Positions 30,009 through 37,449 of a DNA stretch of 41,528 bases are shown one piece after another. How positions within the stretch are numbered: position 1 is the first letter of the stretch; every line of letters starts with the position of its first letter. The notes below the pieces were generated by a model. That model searched no databases, was not told where the DNA came from, and saw only the letters and a program-made list of their open reading frames with translations. The translations under genes were made by a program, and so were the position numbers. This DNA comes from a virus, in the IMG/VR virus record IMGVR_UViG_3300009164_000147, positions 1 through 41,528 of that record. One strand, written 5' to 3'.

Positions 30009-31460
30009 TTATTTCTTTGGAAGTTTCACCGTTGTACCAGCCCAGATCATATTTCCGCCTTTGTACTTGGCGTTTGTCTTGAACTTGGTATTAGCTGCCA
30101 TAAGATCAGAAAGCTTTACGCCTTCGTTCTTTGCAATTTTTGAAAGATTGTCTCCACGTTTTACAACGTAGACATTAGATGTAGATCCGCCTGCTCCTGG
30201 TGTTGTTCCACCAGATGATCCGCCTTTGCCCCCACCAGATGAACCACCTGATGAGCCACCTGATGAGCCACCAGCTGCTGCCTTGCCAGCAGCAGGGCGA
30301 GTCTTCGAGCCCTTCTTGTAAGCATCAGTTCCTGGAACTAGGCTTTCACCGTTAGGACCATAACGAAGACCTTTATTTTTTGCAGCTGTAGCTTTAGCAA
30401 TTTTTGCATTAAGTTCATCCATACGTTGGCGACGTGTCTTACCTACTAAACCAAACGATACGAGAGAAGCAAGTTGACCTACTTCAGATCCAACACCTTC
30501 TCTAAAAGAACCACCTGCGTTATCTCGCTTGTTGCCTTGGATGTCAGCTAGTTTATTCTTAAGTCTAATAATTTCTTTTGCATCTTTAGCAGTTGAACCT
30601 TTAGCCAGTGAAATAGCTTCGGCTCCTACTGCAAGTGCTGCTGATCCTTTAACAAACTTCTTTGTCTTGCTAAGCTTTTTAGGAGTAGAACCGCTACCAG
30701 GAACTGGCTTTGCAGTAACTGTCTGTACGCTCTTTCCTTTAGTTGAAACCATTTCGCCCTTTGGGCGAAGTGCAACAGTTTTAGATGTAGAAGGCTTGCT
30801 TGCAAGTCTTTCTTTTGTCTTCTTTAGGTAATCATCTTCCATCTTTGTAAGCGATGCGTCTGTTGGACGTGTTACCTTTGGTGTCTTAATTGACTTTGAC
30901 TTGACAGGCTTAGTTGCTTTTTCTTGTTCAAACAAAGCTTTATTCATTGCTCGCTTAGGAGCAACGCCTTCTTTAATCAAAGCGTCATATCTTATCTGAC
31001 CAGTTGCGTTAAGAGACTTACCTGCTGCAAATCCTTTAGTTGCTGGCTTATTTACACCAGGCTTCTTAGGAGCAGACTTGGTTGCCTTCTTTCCTGTTGG
31101 GCTTTTTTCAGCAGGTGCATCTGCTTTAGCAGGAGTAGCTGTCTTCTTAGGCTTATCTTCTACGCCATACTTACGATCGATTGCAGCTTTAGCTTCACGA
31201 CGGTCACGAGCAAAACGCTCTTGAGCGGTTTCCGTAGGCTTAGTATTAATCTTATTGCCACGATCGTCGGTAATATAATTCTGCTTTGCTTCAGATTTAA
31301 CTTCGCTAAGAGCTTTTTTGTCATCAGCGGAAATCTTTAACGTACGATCTTTTAATACTGCTTTAGTTTTTCCAGTTGAGAAAGCACCTTTAGCGTCGGC
31401 AACGGCAGCTTTACGCGCTTGCTTAAACTTTCTAGGAGCTTTTGGTTTCTTCGCTGCCAT
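30009..31460 (-). CDS. basic virion protein with C-terminal LysM domain
   Basis: 483 residues. The N-terminal 260 residues are lysine-rich with Ala/Pro/Thr (KATKSAPKKPGVNKPATKG), as in DNA-binding or internal head proteins. A short hydrophobic segment follows (KGSAALAVGAEAISLAKG), then a Gly/Ser linker and a C-terminal LysM (residues about 431-483, VVKRGDNLSKIAKNEGVKLS with NAKYKGGNMIWAGT). The LysM copy is closely related to the one in the protein at 20596-22257. It may bind peptidoglycan during DNA delivery. Confidence 0.65.
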   Translation of the reverse strand: MAAKKPKAPRKFKQARKAAVADAKGAFSTGKTKAVLKDRTLKISADDKKALSEVKSEAKQNYITDDRGNKINTKPTETAQERFARDRREAKAAIDRKYGVEDKPKKTATPAKADAPAEKSPTGKKATKSAPKKPGVNKPATKGFAAGKSLNATGQIRYDALIKEGVAPKRAMNKALFEQEKATKPVKSKSIKTPKVTRPTDASLTKMEDDYLKKTKERLASKPSTSKTVALRPKGEMVSTKGKSVQTVTAKPVPGSGSTPKKLSKTKKFVKGSAALAVGAEAISLAKGSTAKDAKEIIRLKNKLADIQGNKRDNAGGSFREGVGSEVGQLASLVSFGLVGKTRRQRMDELNAKIAKATAAKNKGLRYGPNGESLVPGTDAYKKGSKTRPAAGKAAAGGSSGGSSGGSSGGGKGGSSGGTTPGAGGSTSNVYVVKRGDNLSKIAKNEGVKLSDLMAANTKFKTNAKYKGGNMIWAGTTVKLPKK

Positions 31461-31462
31461 GT

Positions 31463-31837
31463 TTATCCTCTTCCTATGTAGCCAAATTGGGAGCCGATTG
31501 TTTTCTTAGGTGTTGGCTTAGGTGTTGGCTTAGGGGTTACTGTTGGTTTTTTAACCTTTGGCTTAGGCTTAACAGTTGCTGTTGAAGTATCCACTGGTGG
31601 AAGAATTACCTCTGGTGTTTTTGTTACCTTGGGTGTTGGCTTCTTAGTTACTGTTGGCGTTGGCTTTGGTGTTGGCTTTACCGTAGTAAAGGTAGGCGTT
31701 GGCACAGGTTGAGGTTTCTTGGGAGGAGTATCTCTAATATATTCTTTTGGAAAAGAATATAAACCACCTTTAGGAAGTGAACTCATCGGTTTCCAAGTTT
31801 TTGTTTTAGTGTCGTAATACCATCTAGTGTCAGCCAT
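31463..31837 (-). CDS. Pro/Thr/Lys-rich repeat protein
   Basis: 124 residues. A short folded start (MADTRWYYDTKTKTWKPM) is followed by about 80 residues of PTPKPTP-type repeats and the ending GSQFGYIGRG. Low complexity and strongly basic, it is probably an extended linker or spacer protein in the virion. It follows the small basic gene upstream by 23 bases. Confidence 0.55.
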   Translation of the reverse strand: MADTRWYYDTKTKTWKPMSSLPKGGLYSFPKEYIRDTPPKKPQPVPTPTFTTVKPTPKPTPTVTKKPTPKVTKTPEVILPPVDTSTATVKPKPKVKKPTVTPKPTPKPTPKKTIGSQFGYIGRG

Positions 31838-31860
31838 AGCCGTCCTTTACCTAATTAAAA

Positions 31861-32166
31861 TTACTTGTTGTAGCCTGATGTGAAGTTCTTGGCTGCATTC
31901 TTAGCAGTACGTGCTGCCATTCCAGCAACCTTGCCTGGAAGCTGTACGTTTGCCTTTACTGCTCCGCCAACAAACTTAGCTGCTTCGTTTACAGGGTTGA
32001 TTGGTCCTAGAACTGGCTTGGACTCTTTAATAACCTTAACGATCTGTGCAGCTTCTTTTGCAGTTACTCGATAGCTATTTGTAATAGCCTGAATTAACGC
32101 ATTGTCTTTCTTTACTGGTGTCTTGTACGCAGGCTTTGCTGGTCCAGACTTACGCATTTGCGCCAT
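31861..32166 (-). CDS. small basic virion-region protein
   Basis: 101 residues, basic, with a helical centre (ALIQAITNSYRVTAKEAAQI) and an alanine-rich amphipathic end (KVAGMAARTAKNAAKNFTSG). No known domain. One of several basic proteins between portal and the large virion genes; possible head or DNA-contact role. Confidence 0.55.
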   Translation of the reverse strand: MAQMRKSGPAKPAYKTPVKKDNALIQAITNSYRVTAKEAAQIVKVIKESKPVLGPINPVNEAAKFVGGAVKANVQLPGKVAGMAARTAKNAAKNFTSGYNK

Positions 32167-32186
32167 GTTATTATCCTTTTCTTTAA

Positions 32187-32336
32187 TTACTTAAGTTTGT
32201 TATTGTTGCCTTTGATACCCTTTGGGGTAACGCCTTGCTTTACCATTCCGCCACCGACTACTTTGCCTGCTGGCTTCTTGCCCATAATTGCTGTTGAGAC
32301 GTTTGCTTTTGCTGCTTTTCCTTGCTTTCCGAACAT
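32187..32336 (-). CDS. 49-residue Gly/Lys-rich basic peptide
   Basis: Starts MFGKQGKAAKANVSTAIMGK and ends KGIKGNNNKLK. AAGGAG lies 7 bases before the ATG at 32336, and the gene fills the gap between the portal gene and the 101-residue protein. Basic and probably unstructured; function unknown. Confidence 0.6.
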   Translation of the reverse strand: MFGKQGKAAKANVSTAIMGKKPAGKVVGGGMVKQGVTPKGIKGNNNKLK

Positions 32337-32350
32337 TTGTTTCTCCTTAG

Positions 32351-34111
32351 TTATGCTGGGATCTGACGAGTTACTCTCGCTGCTAGATTTGGATTTCCTC
32401 CACCTGTTAGACCTGCAAGAAGTTCTTGCATAGCTGGTCTACCTTGAGGAAGTTGTGGTGCTTGTCCTCCACCCATTGCAGGTTCAGGAGGTGCTTCTGG
32501 CATTCCTGGTTGTCCTGCTGGTGGTTCTGGTACTGGTTCTGGTTTGAAAGCATTTGCTACAGCATCTTCAAGAGGGATACCCTTCTTGCGATCTGTAATA
32601 ACACTTGCCATCTTTTCTACAATTTTCATCGGATCTTGACCTTGCATTACCATTTGTGGAATTGCTGCAGCCATTTGAGATACGGAAGCTTTAAGCGCAT
32701 CACGCATCTCTTCGATGTCAATTGCTCGCTCTTCTTCACCAGCGTTAAGCGAGATAGGAAGGTTGCGACGCAACATTCCGCGAGAGATTAACTTATCTCC
32801 ACGAGCTTGTAGACCCCATACCAATGCGCGGTTAGGATCTAATCCTGCCATAAGACCGTACTCAACGGTCACGCCAAAGTTTCCATTGATGTCGGAAGAT
32901 GGCTTGTACTTTAACTTGTAAGGAACTCCGTTAGCAGTTGCTGATACTTCACGAGTGATATCAGGGAAGTATGCTTCATCAATTGCGAATGCAAATGAGA
33001 TTGCTTGTCCGATTGCCTCACCAAGAATTGATTGGTAAATCTTTACCTGTGAATCGTAACCTGCCATCAAAGCCTTTACGCCTTGACCAGTAACTACTGA
33101 TCCTTCTGCTTGTCCTGCACGTGCTTGAGGGAAACGTGTTCCCAATTTCATTTCGTCCGCTAGGACATTGTTCTCCGCAAACGCGTACTGAGGTACGTCC
33201 AGATTGATACGACGAATTTTTTCAGGGGAGTTAGAACGGATGACTGAATCAGGACCAATGGATAAAGAAGTAACATCATTGGGAAGAGCAAGAGGAGCTT
33301 CAACAGACTTCTGAACAGCTTCCATAGTAAGGAGAGCAAGTCGCGCTTTCGCTGCGTAAACAGGTAGTACATCGTCGAATTGACCCCTGGTCTCGCCATC
33401 CAAAGAAGGGCGTTGAGCAATTGCAATTGGGACGACGCCTGCTTTGTTCGGTGTTGTCGCAAGTACTAAACCTCCACGATCTGGTAAAAATAGAACAGTT
33501 TTTTGTTTATCTGTCCAACGTACGACCTGCAACAAACTGTTGCCATCGCCACGTGTGTAAGTATTTGATTGGAGAATTGCATCAGCATGCTCGGGGAAGT
33601 GAGCAGCTAAGTCTCCAGCTTTACGGTGATATAGACGAGCGTAGGTGTTAACAACACCGAAGCGATCCATATCGTAATAAGCACCCATTGAATTTTCCAC
33701 ATGGATGTGTGGTCGCTTGTCCTTAAAGTTTGGTTCAACTCGTAAAGGAACGAAGCCATAGGTTGCTAACTGATCTGCGCCACGCAGTAGTTCCGTTCCA
33801 AGCCGAGATGACGCAACATAATAGTTGGCAATCTTGGTTCGCTTGTCAGCCTTGGAACGCTGGTTATCATCAAGAGATGAATCGCCAGCAGCAGTAATGG
33901 TAGGTAGAACACCGACTTGTTCAGCAACATCTCGAGCAACAACGTCAATAAGGTTAGCAATGATAGGACGTGACCAGATTCCCTCTGGGAATAGCCCACG
34001 GAATACTTGATCGGCATTACCCGCTCTAACCAAAGCAACCTCGCGCATGCGCTTGTCGCGCTCGGAGTTACGAGCTTTTAAGTTCTCTAATGCTGTTACA
34101 AGTTCTTTCAT
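32351..34111 (-). CDS. portal protein
   Basis: 586 residues. The N-terminal WSRPIIANLIDVVARDVAEQ, TELLRGADQLATYGFVPLRV and ENSMGAYYDMDRFG segments match actinophage portal proteins. A helical stem/crown region follows, then a C-terminal Pro/Gly-rich tail (PEPVPEPPAGQPGMPEAPPE). The portal forms the dodecameric DNA channel at the capsid vertex and docks the terminase encoded just upstream. The start lies 4 bases after the terminase stop. Confidence 0.87.
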   Translation of the reverse strand: MKELVTALENLKARNSERDKRMREVALVRAGNADQVFRGLFPEGIWSRPIIANLIDVVARDVAEQVGVLPTITAAGDSSLDDNQRSKADKRTKIANYYVASSRLGTELLRGADQLATYGFVPLRVEPNFKDKRPHIHVENSMGAYYDMDRFGVVNTYARLYHRKAGDLAAHFPEHADAILQSNTYTRGDGNSLLQVVRWTDKQKTVLFLPDRGGLVLATTPNKAGVVPIAIAQRPSLDGETRGQFDDVLPVYAAKARLALLTMEAVQKSVEAPLALPNDVTSLSIGPDSVIRSNSPEKIRRINLDVPQYAFAENNVLADEMKLGTRFPQARAGQAEGSVVTGQGVKALMAGYDSQVKIYQSILGEAIGQAISFAFAIDEAYFPDITREVSATANGVPYKLKYKPSSDINGNFGVTVEYGLMAGLDPNRALVWGLQARGDKLISRGMLRRNLPISLNAGEEERAIDIEEMRDALKASVSQMAAAIPQMVMQGQDPMKIVEKMASVITDRKKGIPLEDAVANAFKPEPVPEPPAGQPGMPEAPPEPAMGGGQAPQLPQGRPAMQELLAGLTGGGNPNLAARVTRQIPA

Positions 34112-34115
34112 AATG

Positions 34116-36005
34116 TCACAATCTCACAGCTCGCTGTTGTGCAGCGAGATCATCTAGGTTGATGATGTATCTTGATTCAATCTCACCACGAGGTGTATAT
34201 TGATTGTTGATAAAGTTTGGTACGTTAGTCGAAGTTAACAAAGTTTCTCTGGCTACAATCTCACAGAACCATAACGCCATCACGGCGTCCATCTTGAGCT
34301 TCTTGCCCTGTACTCCTGGTTGCCAGGTTACTAATTGTTCTATTAACTTTTTAATGTGTTCATTCTTCGAGCTGTCTGGTAACTCAATTAAGTTATCGTC
34401 AGCATGCTTGAAGTTATTGTTGAGACCGTCCCGCTTAGTAACGGTTCCGAACAATGGAGCCAGAGAGGCTACGCCAAACTCTGGATCTTGTTTATTGTTT
34501 CCTGTGTAGTGAGGTCGATATGCAATACCTCGGGTCGACAGGAAGTTACGAATCTCTTCGTCTTGTGTAAGGAAAAGCTGAAAAGCATTTGATTCCACAA
34601 TGACCGTATGCGGTTTATACGCATCGGTCCATTCCCGAATAAGAGAACGAATTGCTGCAGGTGTAGGAGCTGTCATGATGTGAACATCTAAGACGTAGCG
34701 TTTATGTGACCTGCGGTCAACCGCATAGGCGATAGCAGCGGTATCACCAGACATTGCTGGGTCGATACCTATAACCCTATAAAAGTTCTCAGGGTTCTTG
34801 GGATGTCCTGCTGCGCCTGCAACTAAAGCACCCGACTTTCTCATTCCATTTACTGCGCCTCTGACGCATGTCGGGTCGAAGATTGCATTCTCCGCAATAT
34901 CGAGGTTCTGGTATACCAGAGACCACTTAGATGGTCCTGCCTCATTACGGACCGCCGTTAGACGCGGTCCTGTCCATCGATCAAACAAACCATTCTCGTC
35001 GGGTACGTCAGTATCCGTAAGAGGTTGTTCGGTCTTTTCCCAAAGACATTTCCAGTCTTCAGGCTTGTCTGCATATTCTAAGACTGCAGGCATGGACAAA
35101 TATGACCAAGGCAATGTGCCGTCGGTGTAGTGCTGTGGGTTGCGGAGCTCTTTATATAAGTCAACCGCCGAGACTCGTGTACCAACTACAAGTAGTTGAC
35201 CACCACCTGGCGGAAGACGTGAAGCTACTTCCTGGCGAATCCACTCCTGTTGCTTAGCCCACTCTGAAGCATTACTTAGAGTGACCACGTCGTCAAGAAC
35301 GATTAGGTCTGCACGGTTTCCGTAAACCTGTCCACCCATACCGATAGCTTCGAGTGAAGGGTCTTTAGCATCGTTATCGCGGATGTCGCCACCAAGATAG
35401 ATCTTGGTTGCTGACCACTGATCTGCGGTAGCTTTGTATCCATCTGCTGGACCAAATGCTGCCTGTAGGTCAGCGTACCTCGGATGCGTCAAGCGTTGCT
35501 TGATCGCATACAAAAACTTCTTTGCCTGCTCTTGGGTCTTGGAAATAACCATGACCGAAATGTTAGGATTCTTAACCAGACGGTAAGTAACGTAGTTAAT
35601 CGTGATCGTCATCGTCTTGGCGTGGTTAGGTGGTACGTTTACCAACAAGCGGGATAACCCCGCTGACCCCTTTTCGTAGACCATGCTGTCATGTAACCAA
35701 GAAGGATCTTTGCCTTCTAGCATGTCTACCACGTTCATCATGTGGGGTGGTACTTTAGTTCCCAGGTATTTCTCAGAGAACTCCGCAAATCCAGATAGCT
35801 CAGACCGAGCGTTATCAGCGAGGTCTGCAGTTCTAAACCGAGCATTATCCATATAAGCTGAGAAGCCCTCGGCTTCTCGGCGTTGGGTGTCATACCAAGA
35901 GCGAGATCGCCCGATGACCTTTAGGGCGTCGGCAATTGTCCTGCCTTGTCTTACCAAATCGATTAGTTCTTTGCGAGCTTCTTCTGGTGATAAGTTTCTT
36001 TCCAA
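34116..36005 (-). CDS. terminase large subunit with TerS-like N-terminal HTH
   Basis: 629 residues from a TTG at 36005 with GGAG 6 bases upstream; an in-frame GTG at 36059 lacks such a site. ATPase: Walker A variant NVPPNHAKT (about 123-131) and Walker B LIVLDD (about 234-239). Nuclease: GIDPAMSGD, VIVESNAF and KMDAVMALW, the three RNase-H-like acidic motifs. Residues about 15-60 (TIADALKVIGRSRSWYDTQR) look like the DNA-binding HTH of small terminase subunits, and no separate TerS gene is seen. It packages DNA into proheads. Confidence 0.88.
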   Translation of the reverse strand: MERNLSPEEARKELIDLVRQGRTIADALKVIGRSRSWYDTQRREAEGFSAYMDNARFRTADLADNARSELSGFAEFSEKYLGTKVPPHMMNVVDMLEGKDPSWLHDSMVYEKGSAGLSRLLVNVPPNHAKTMTITINYVTYRLVKNPNISVMVISKTQEQAKKFLYAIKQRLTHPRYADLQAAFGPADGYKATADQWSATKIYLGGDIRDNDAKDPSLEAIGMGGQVYGNRADLIVLDDVVTLSNASEWAKQQEWIRQEVASRLPPGGGQLLVVGTRVSAVDLYKELRNPQHYTDGTLPWSYLSMPAVLEYADKPEDWKCLWEKTEQPLTDTDVPDENGLFDRWTGPRLTAVRNEAGPSKWSLVYQNLDIAENAIFDPTCVRGAVNGMRKSGALVAGAAGHPKNPENFYRVIGIDPAMSGDTAAIAYAVDRRSHKRYVLDVHIMTAPTPAAIRSLIREWTDAYKPHTVIVESNAFQLFLTQDEEIRNFLSTRGIAYRPHYTGNNKQDPEFGVASLAPLFGTVTKRDGLNNNFKHADDNLIELPDSSKNEHIKKLIEQLVTWQPGVQGKKLKMDAVMALWFCEIVARETLLTSTNVPNFINNQYTPRGEIESRYIINLDDLAAQQRAVRL

Positions 36006-36079
36006 TTGGACTCCAGTGTCTGTAGTAGTACAGAGGGGTCTGGGCAGAAGTATCCCCACTCATGCATATATAAACCATC

Positions 36080-36100
36080 AGGCAGGCATTAAGCCTGCCT
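36080..36100. repeat. 8-bp perfect inverted repeat in the late leader
   Basis: AGGCAGGC, spacer ATTAA, GCCTGCCT. It lies between the two possible terminase starts and the operator-like repeat at 36112-36135. It has no T-run in either direction, so it is an RNA leader stem or protein-binding site rather than a terminator. Confidence 0.5.
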
Positions 36101-36111
36101 TCCAAGGCTCA

Positions 36112-36135
36112 ATAAGTATTTCGCCTTATACTTAT
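36112..36135. promoter_or_regulatory. operator-like inverted repeat before the late operon
   Basis: ATAAGTAT, 8-base spacer, ATACTTAT: a perfect dyad in an AT-rich stretch about 107 bases upstream of the terminase start. The leftward strand also reads TATATAAG / TATAAG here, so it could cover a -10 region of the late promoter, but no matching -35 was found. Binding protein unknown. Confidence 0.45.
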
Positions 36136-36180
36136 ATAGGGGTCTAGAGCGTCGGCGTGTTTCAAGGGGCTTGGTAAAGT

Positions 36181-36286
36181 TTTTTTATTTATTTATAAAA
36201 GTGCTGGTCAGAGCTGGTTTTCTGGTCAAAATTATTTAGCTGATAGTGGGTGAGGGGGAGGGGGGCGGTATTAAACAACAGGGGGG
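36181..36286. other. non-coding AT-rich stretch with CTGGT repeats and G-runs (candidate origin/packaging site)
   Basis: The gap 36006-36408 holds no gene. It contains an AT-only run (36181-36200), three CTGGT motifs (36204, 36214, 36222), then G-runs GGG, GGGGG, GGGGGG and GGGGGG (36248-36286) on the + strand that could form a G-quadruplex. Terminase-adjacent non-coding DNA is where pac/cos sites often lie; origins often have AT tracts with iterons. Both roles are inferences. Confidence 0.4.
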
Positions 36287-36305
36287 TCGGCATGGGTACA
36301 CGCAC

Positions 36306-36335
36306 AAAAAAAAGCCCCACGCATAGGCGTGAGGC
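36306..36335 (-). terminator. intrinsic terminator 2 after the small leftward gene
   Basis: Leftward stem GCCTCACGC / GCGTGGGGC (one A-C mismatch, CTAT loop) followed by eight T. It is the distal one of two tandem terminators that stop transcription of the 36409-36675 gene before the terminase operon. Confidence 0.88.
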
Positions 36336-36361
36336 AGGGTAAAACATTGCGCGCGCATGCG

Positions 36362-36393
36362 AAAACCCCCGCATCCATGGGCTGGAGCGGGGG
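36362..36393 (-). terminator. intrinsic terminator 1 after the small leftward gene
   Basis: Leftward stem CCCCCGC / GCGGGGG extended by TCCA / TGGA over a one-base bulge, then TTTT. It begins 16 bases after the stop codon. The T-run is short, which may explain the second terminator downstream. Confidence 0.75.
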
Positions 36394-36408
36394 CGTCCGC
36401 GAACTATC

Positions 36409-36675
36409 CTATAAACCGACTCGCTTCATGATTACGCGGAACTTATCGGTCACAATTCTTAACTCTCTCACGCCTCGGTTCTCGCTGATGTCATACACGA
36501 TACCTACGCGCCCCTTGCCTATGTGTACAAGGTCGCCCAGACTCGCGTGGTTGAGCGTGTTCAACTCGAAATCGGGGATGTGATTCAGGCTTGGTACTCC
36601 GTACTCCTTGCGTACCTCCAGCACCTCCGCCTTCAGGTCTGTGAGTATGTCGTCGTGTGTCCATGCTGTGTTCAT
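36409..36675 (-). CDS. small leftward gene with its own promoter, unknown function
   Basis: 88 residues from the ATG at 36675 with AAAGG 9 bases upstream. The frame is open to 36834, but the extra N-terminus is only the GTCATG repeat read as MTH units and it lies across the promoter, so it is rejected. The protein has a helical start (ILTDLKAEVLEVRKEYGV), then a beta-rich SH3-like half (LGDLVHIGKGRVGIVYDISE). Monocistronic, promoter-proximal and flanked by control DNA, it may be a small regulator. Two terminators follow. Confidence 0.65.
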   Translation of the reverse strand: MNTAWTHDDILTDLKAEVLEVRKEYGVPSLNHIPDFELNTLNHASLGDLVHIGKGRVGIVYDISENRGVRELRIVTDKFRVIMKRVGL

Positions 36676-36726
36676 GCTGTGTGCCTTTCGTGTTTGATGC
36701 TGGAAGACCACCTCCCAACGACAAAC

Positions 36727-36755
36727 ATCTTCCCACAGATTCAGCCCAATGTCAA
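36727..36755 (-). promoter_or_regulatory. sigma-70-type promoter for the 36409-36675 gene
   Basis: Leftward -35 TTGACA (36750-36755, perfect consensus), 17-base spacer, -10 GAAGAT (36727-36732, 3 of 6 including the key A and T). Predicted transcripts would begin about 45 bases before the ATG at 36675. Confidence 0.6.
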
Positions 36756-36784
36756 AAACCGAGCGTAAATCCTCGGTGTGTTGG

Positions 36785-36835
36785 GTCATGTCATGTGTCA
36801 TGTCATGCCCGCCTTGGTGTGTCATGTGTGTCATG
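36785..36835. repeat. six GTCATG direct repeats upstream of the leftward promoter
   Basis: GTCATG occurs at 36785, 36790, 36797, 36802, 36821 and 36830, partly overlapping. They lie 30-80 bases upstream of the promoter at 36727-36755 and on the far side of the divergent rightward operon. Iterated sites like this usually bind a regulator or initiator protein; the binder is unknown. Confidence 0.6.
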
Positions 36836-36893
36836 TGATGCGCCTTGATGCGGGCGCATACGCGCTGTGATGCGAGCGCAGGAGTTGCTAAAC

Positions 36894-36940
36894 GGCAGGC
36901 TTCTCGCGTGAGCTACGCGATCGCATGCCTGTCTTTTCTT
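36894..36940 (+). terminator. nested hairpin with T-rich tail in the divergent control region
   Basis: Outer arms GGCAGGC / GCCTGTC (one G-T pair) enclose a perfect inner stem TCGCGT / ACGCGA with a GAGCT loop; TCTTTTCTT follows on the + strand. It may stop rightward read-through from the left or act as an attenuator before the rightward operon. Another inverted repeat (ATGCGCC / GGCGCAT, 36838-36859) lies upstream. The gap 36676-37014 holds no gene. Confidence 0.4.
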
Positions 36941-36944
36941 GATA

Positions 36945-36974
36945 ACAAATGGAACATTTGTTTGATAAAGGGGG
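36945..36974 (+). promoter_or_regulatory. GAA-spaced inverted repeat plus ATAAAGGGGG, copy 1
   Basis: ACAAATG-GAA-CATTTGT (36945-36961), flanked on both sides by TTGATAA, then ATAAAGGGGG (36965-36974). It is 53 bases upstream of the first gene of the rightward operon (37015), a place expected for an operator/promoter. A second copy of the same arrangement is at 37375-37403. A normal sigma-70 -10 box is not visible. Confidence 0.5.
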
Positions 36975-37014
36975 TCGAATCAAATTGGCTCGGCACTTTA
37001 CCGAAAGGAACACC

Positions 37015-37260
37015 ATGAGAACAGTTGAAACCAAGACACTAGTCGGCGTCGTAAAGAACGGCGTTGTTCATGTGTCGAAGCCAGATGATAAGCGTATCTT
37101 CGCAAAGGTACGCATCACCACTAACACCGCTAAATCTTCGAAGAAGATTGAAGCAATCCTCTCAGCCTTCAAGGCATACCCGAACTTTACCACAGTTCTG
37201 GATGAAATCCAGAAGGTTGAACCAAACGCATACCTAACACTGAAGGGAGGTCGCGCCTAA
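37015..37260 (+). CDS. first gene of the rightward operon, unknown function
   Basis: 81 residues from the ATG at 37015 with AAAGGA 6 bases upstream; the upstream in-frame extension would run over the control region. It is basic, beta-like at the start (TKTLVGVVKNGVVHV) and helical at the end (KKIEAILSAFKAYPNFTTVL). No known domain. As the operon leader it may be a small regulator or host-takeover protein; this is inferred from position only. A TAATG overlap couples the next gene. Confidence 0.65.
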   Translation: MRTVETKTLVGVVKNGVVHVSKPDDKRIFAKVRITTNTAKSSKKIEAILSAFKAYPNFTTVLDEIQKVEPNAYLTLKGGRA

Positions 37261-37376
37261 TGTTTTATTGGGGAGACTATGTAGCAATGGCAATCGCACT
37301 ATTCATGACTGGCTTTACGGCAGGAATCTATGTCGCTCGTAAGGCAGTGCGTGATTGGCTCTCGCGTCAAAGATAG
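37260..37376 (+). CDS. 38-residue single-pass membrane peptide
   Basis: Starts MFYWGDYVAMAIALFMTGF; one hydrophobic helix (about 7-25) and a basic tail (VARKAVRDWLSRQR), so probably in the inner membrane with the tail in the cytoplasm. The start overlaps the previous stop by one base. It resembles the 56-residue membrane protein at the other end of the operon (1259-1429) in layout. Function unknown. Confidence 0.6.
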   Translation: MFYWGDYVAMAIALFMTGFTAGIYVARKAVRDWLSRQR

Positions 37377-37403
37377 CAGACGAAGTCTGCTTATAAAGGG
37401 GGG
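37375..37403 (+). promoter_or_regulatory. GAA-spaced inverted repeat plus ATAAAGGGGGG, copy 2
   Basis: AGCAGAC-GAA-GTCTGCT (37375-37391), then T and ATAAAGGGGGG (37393-37403). A second stem, GGGGAC / GTCCCC (37400-37405 with 37417-37422), overlaps its end. It fills the gap before the zinc-knuckle gene at 37450. Same arrangement as at 36945-36974. Confidence 0.5.
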
Positions 37404-37449
37404 ACGGCAAATCGCTGTCCCCTCTCAACCAATCGAAAGGAGCAACACC

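Noticed and set aside
36306-36393. G/C-rich hairpins as possible tRNA or ncRNA gene
   Set aside because: The stems are simple hairpins with T-runs (terminators); no cloverleaf or CCA-like end could be folded. No tRNA gene was recognised anywhere in the window.
36676-36834. Upstream extension of the 36409-36675 gene (MTHMTH... N-terminus)
   Set aside because: The extension is the GTCATG repeat array plus a consensus -35 box read as protein; the ATG at 36675 has a ribosome site and lies just downstream of the promoter.
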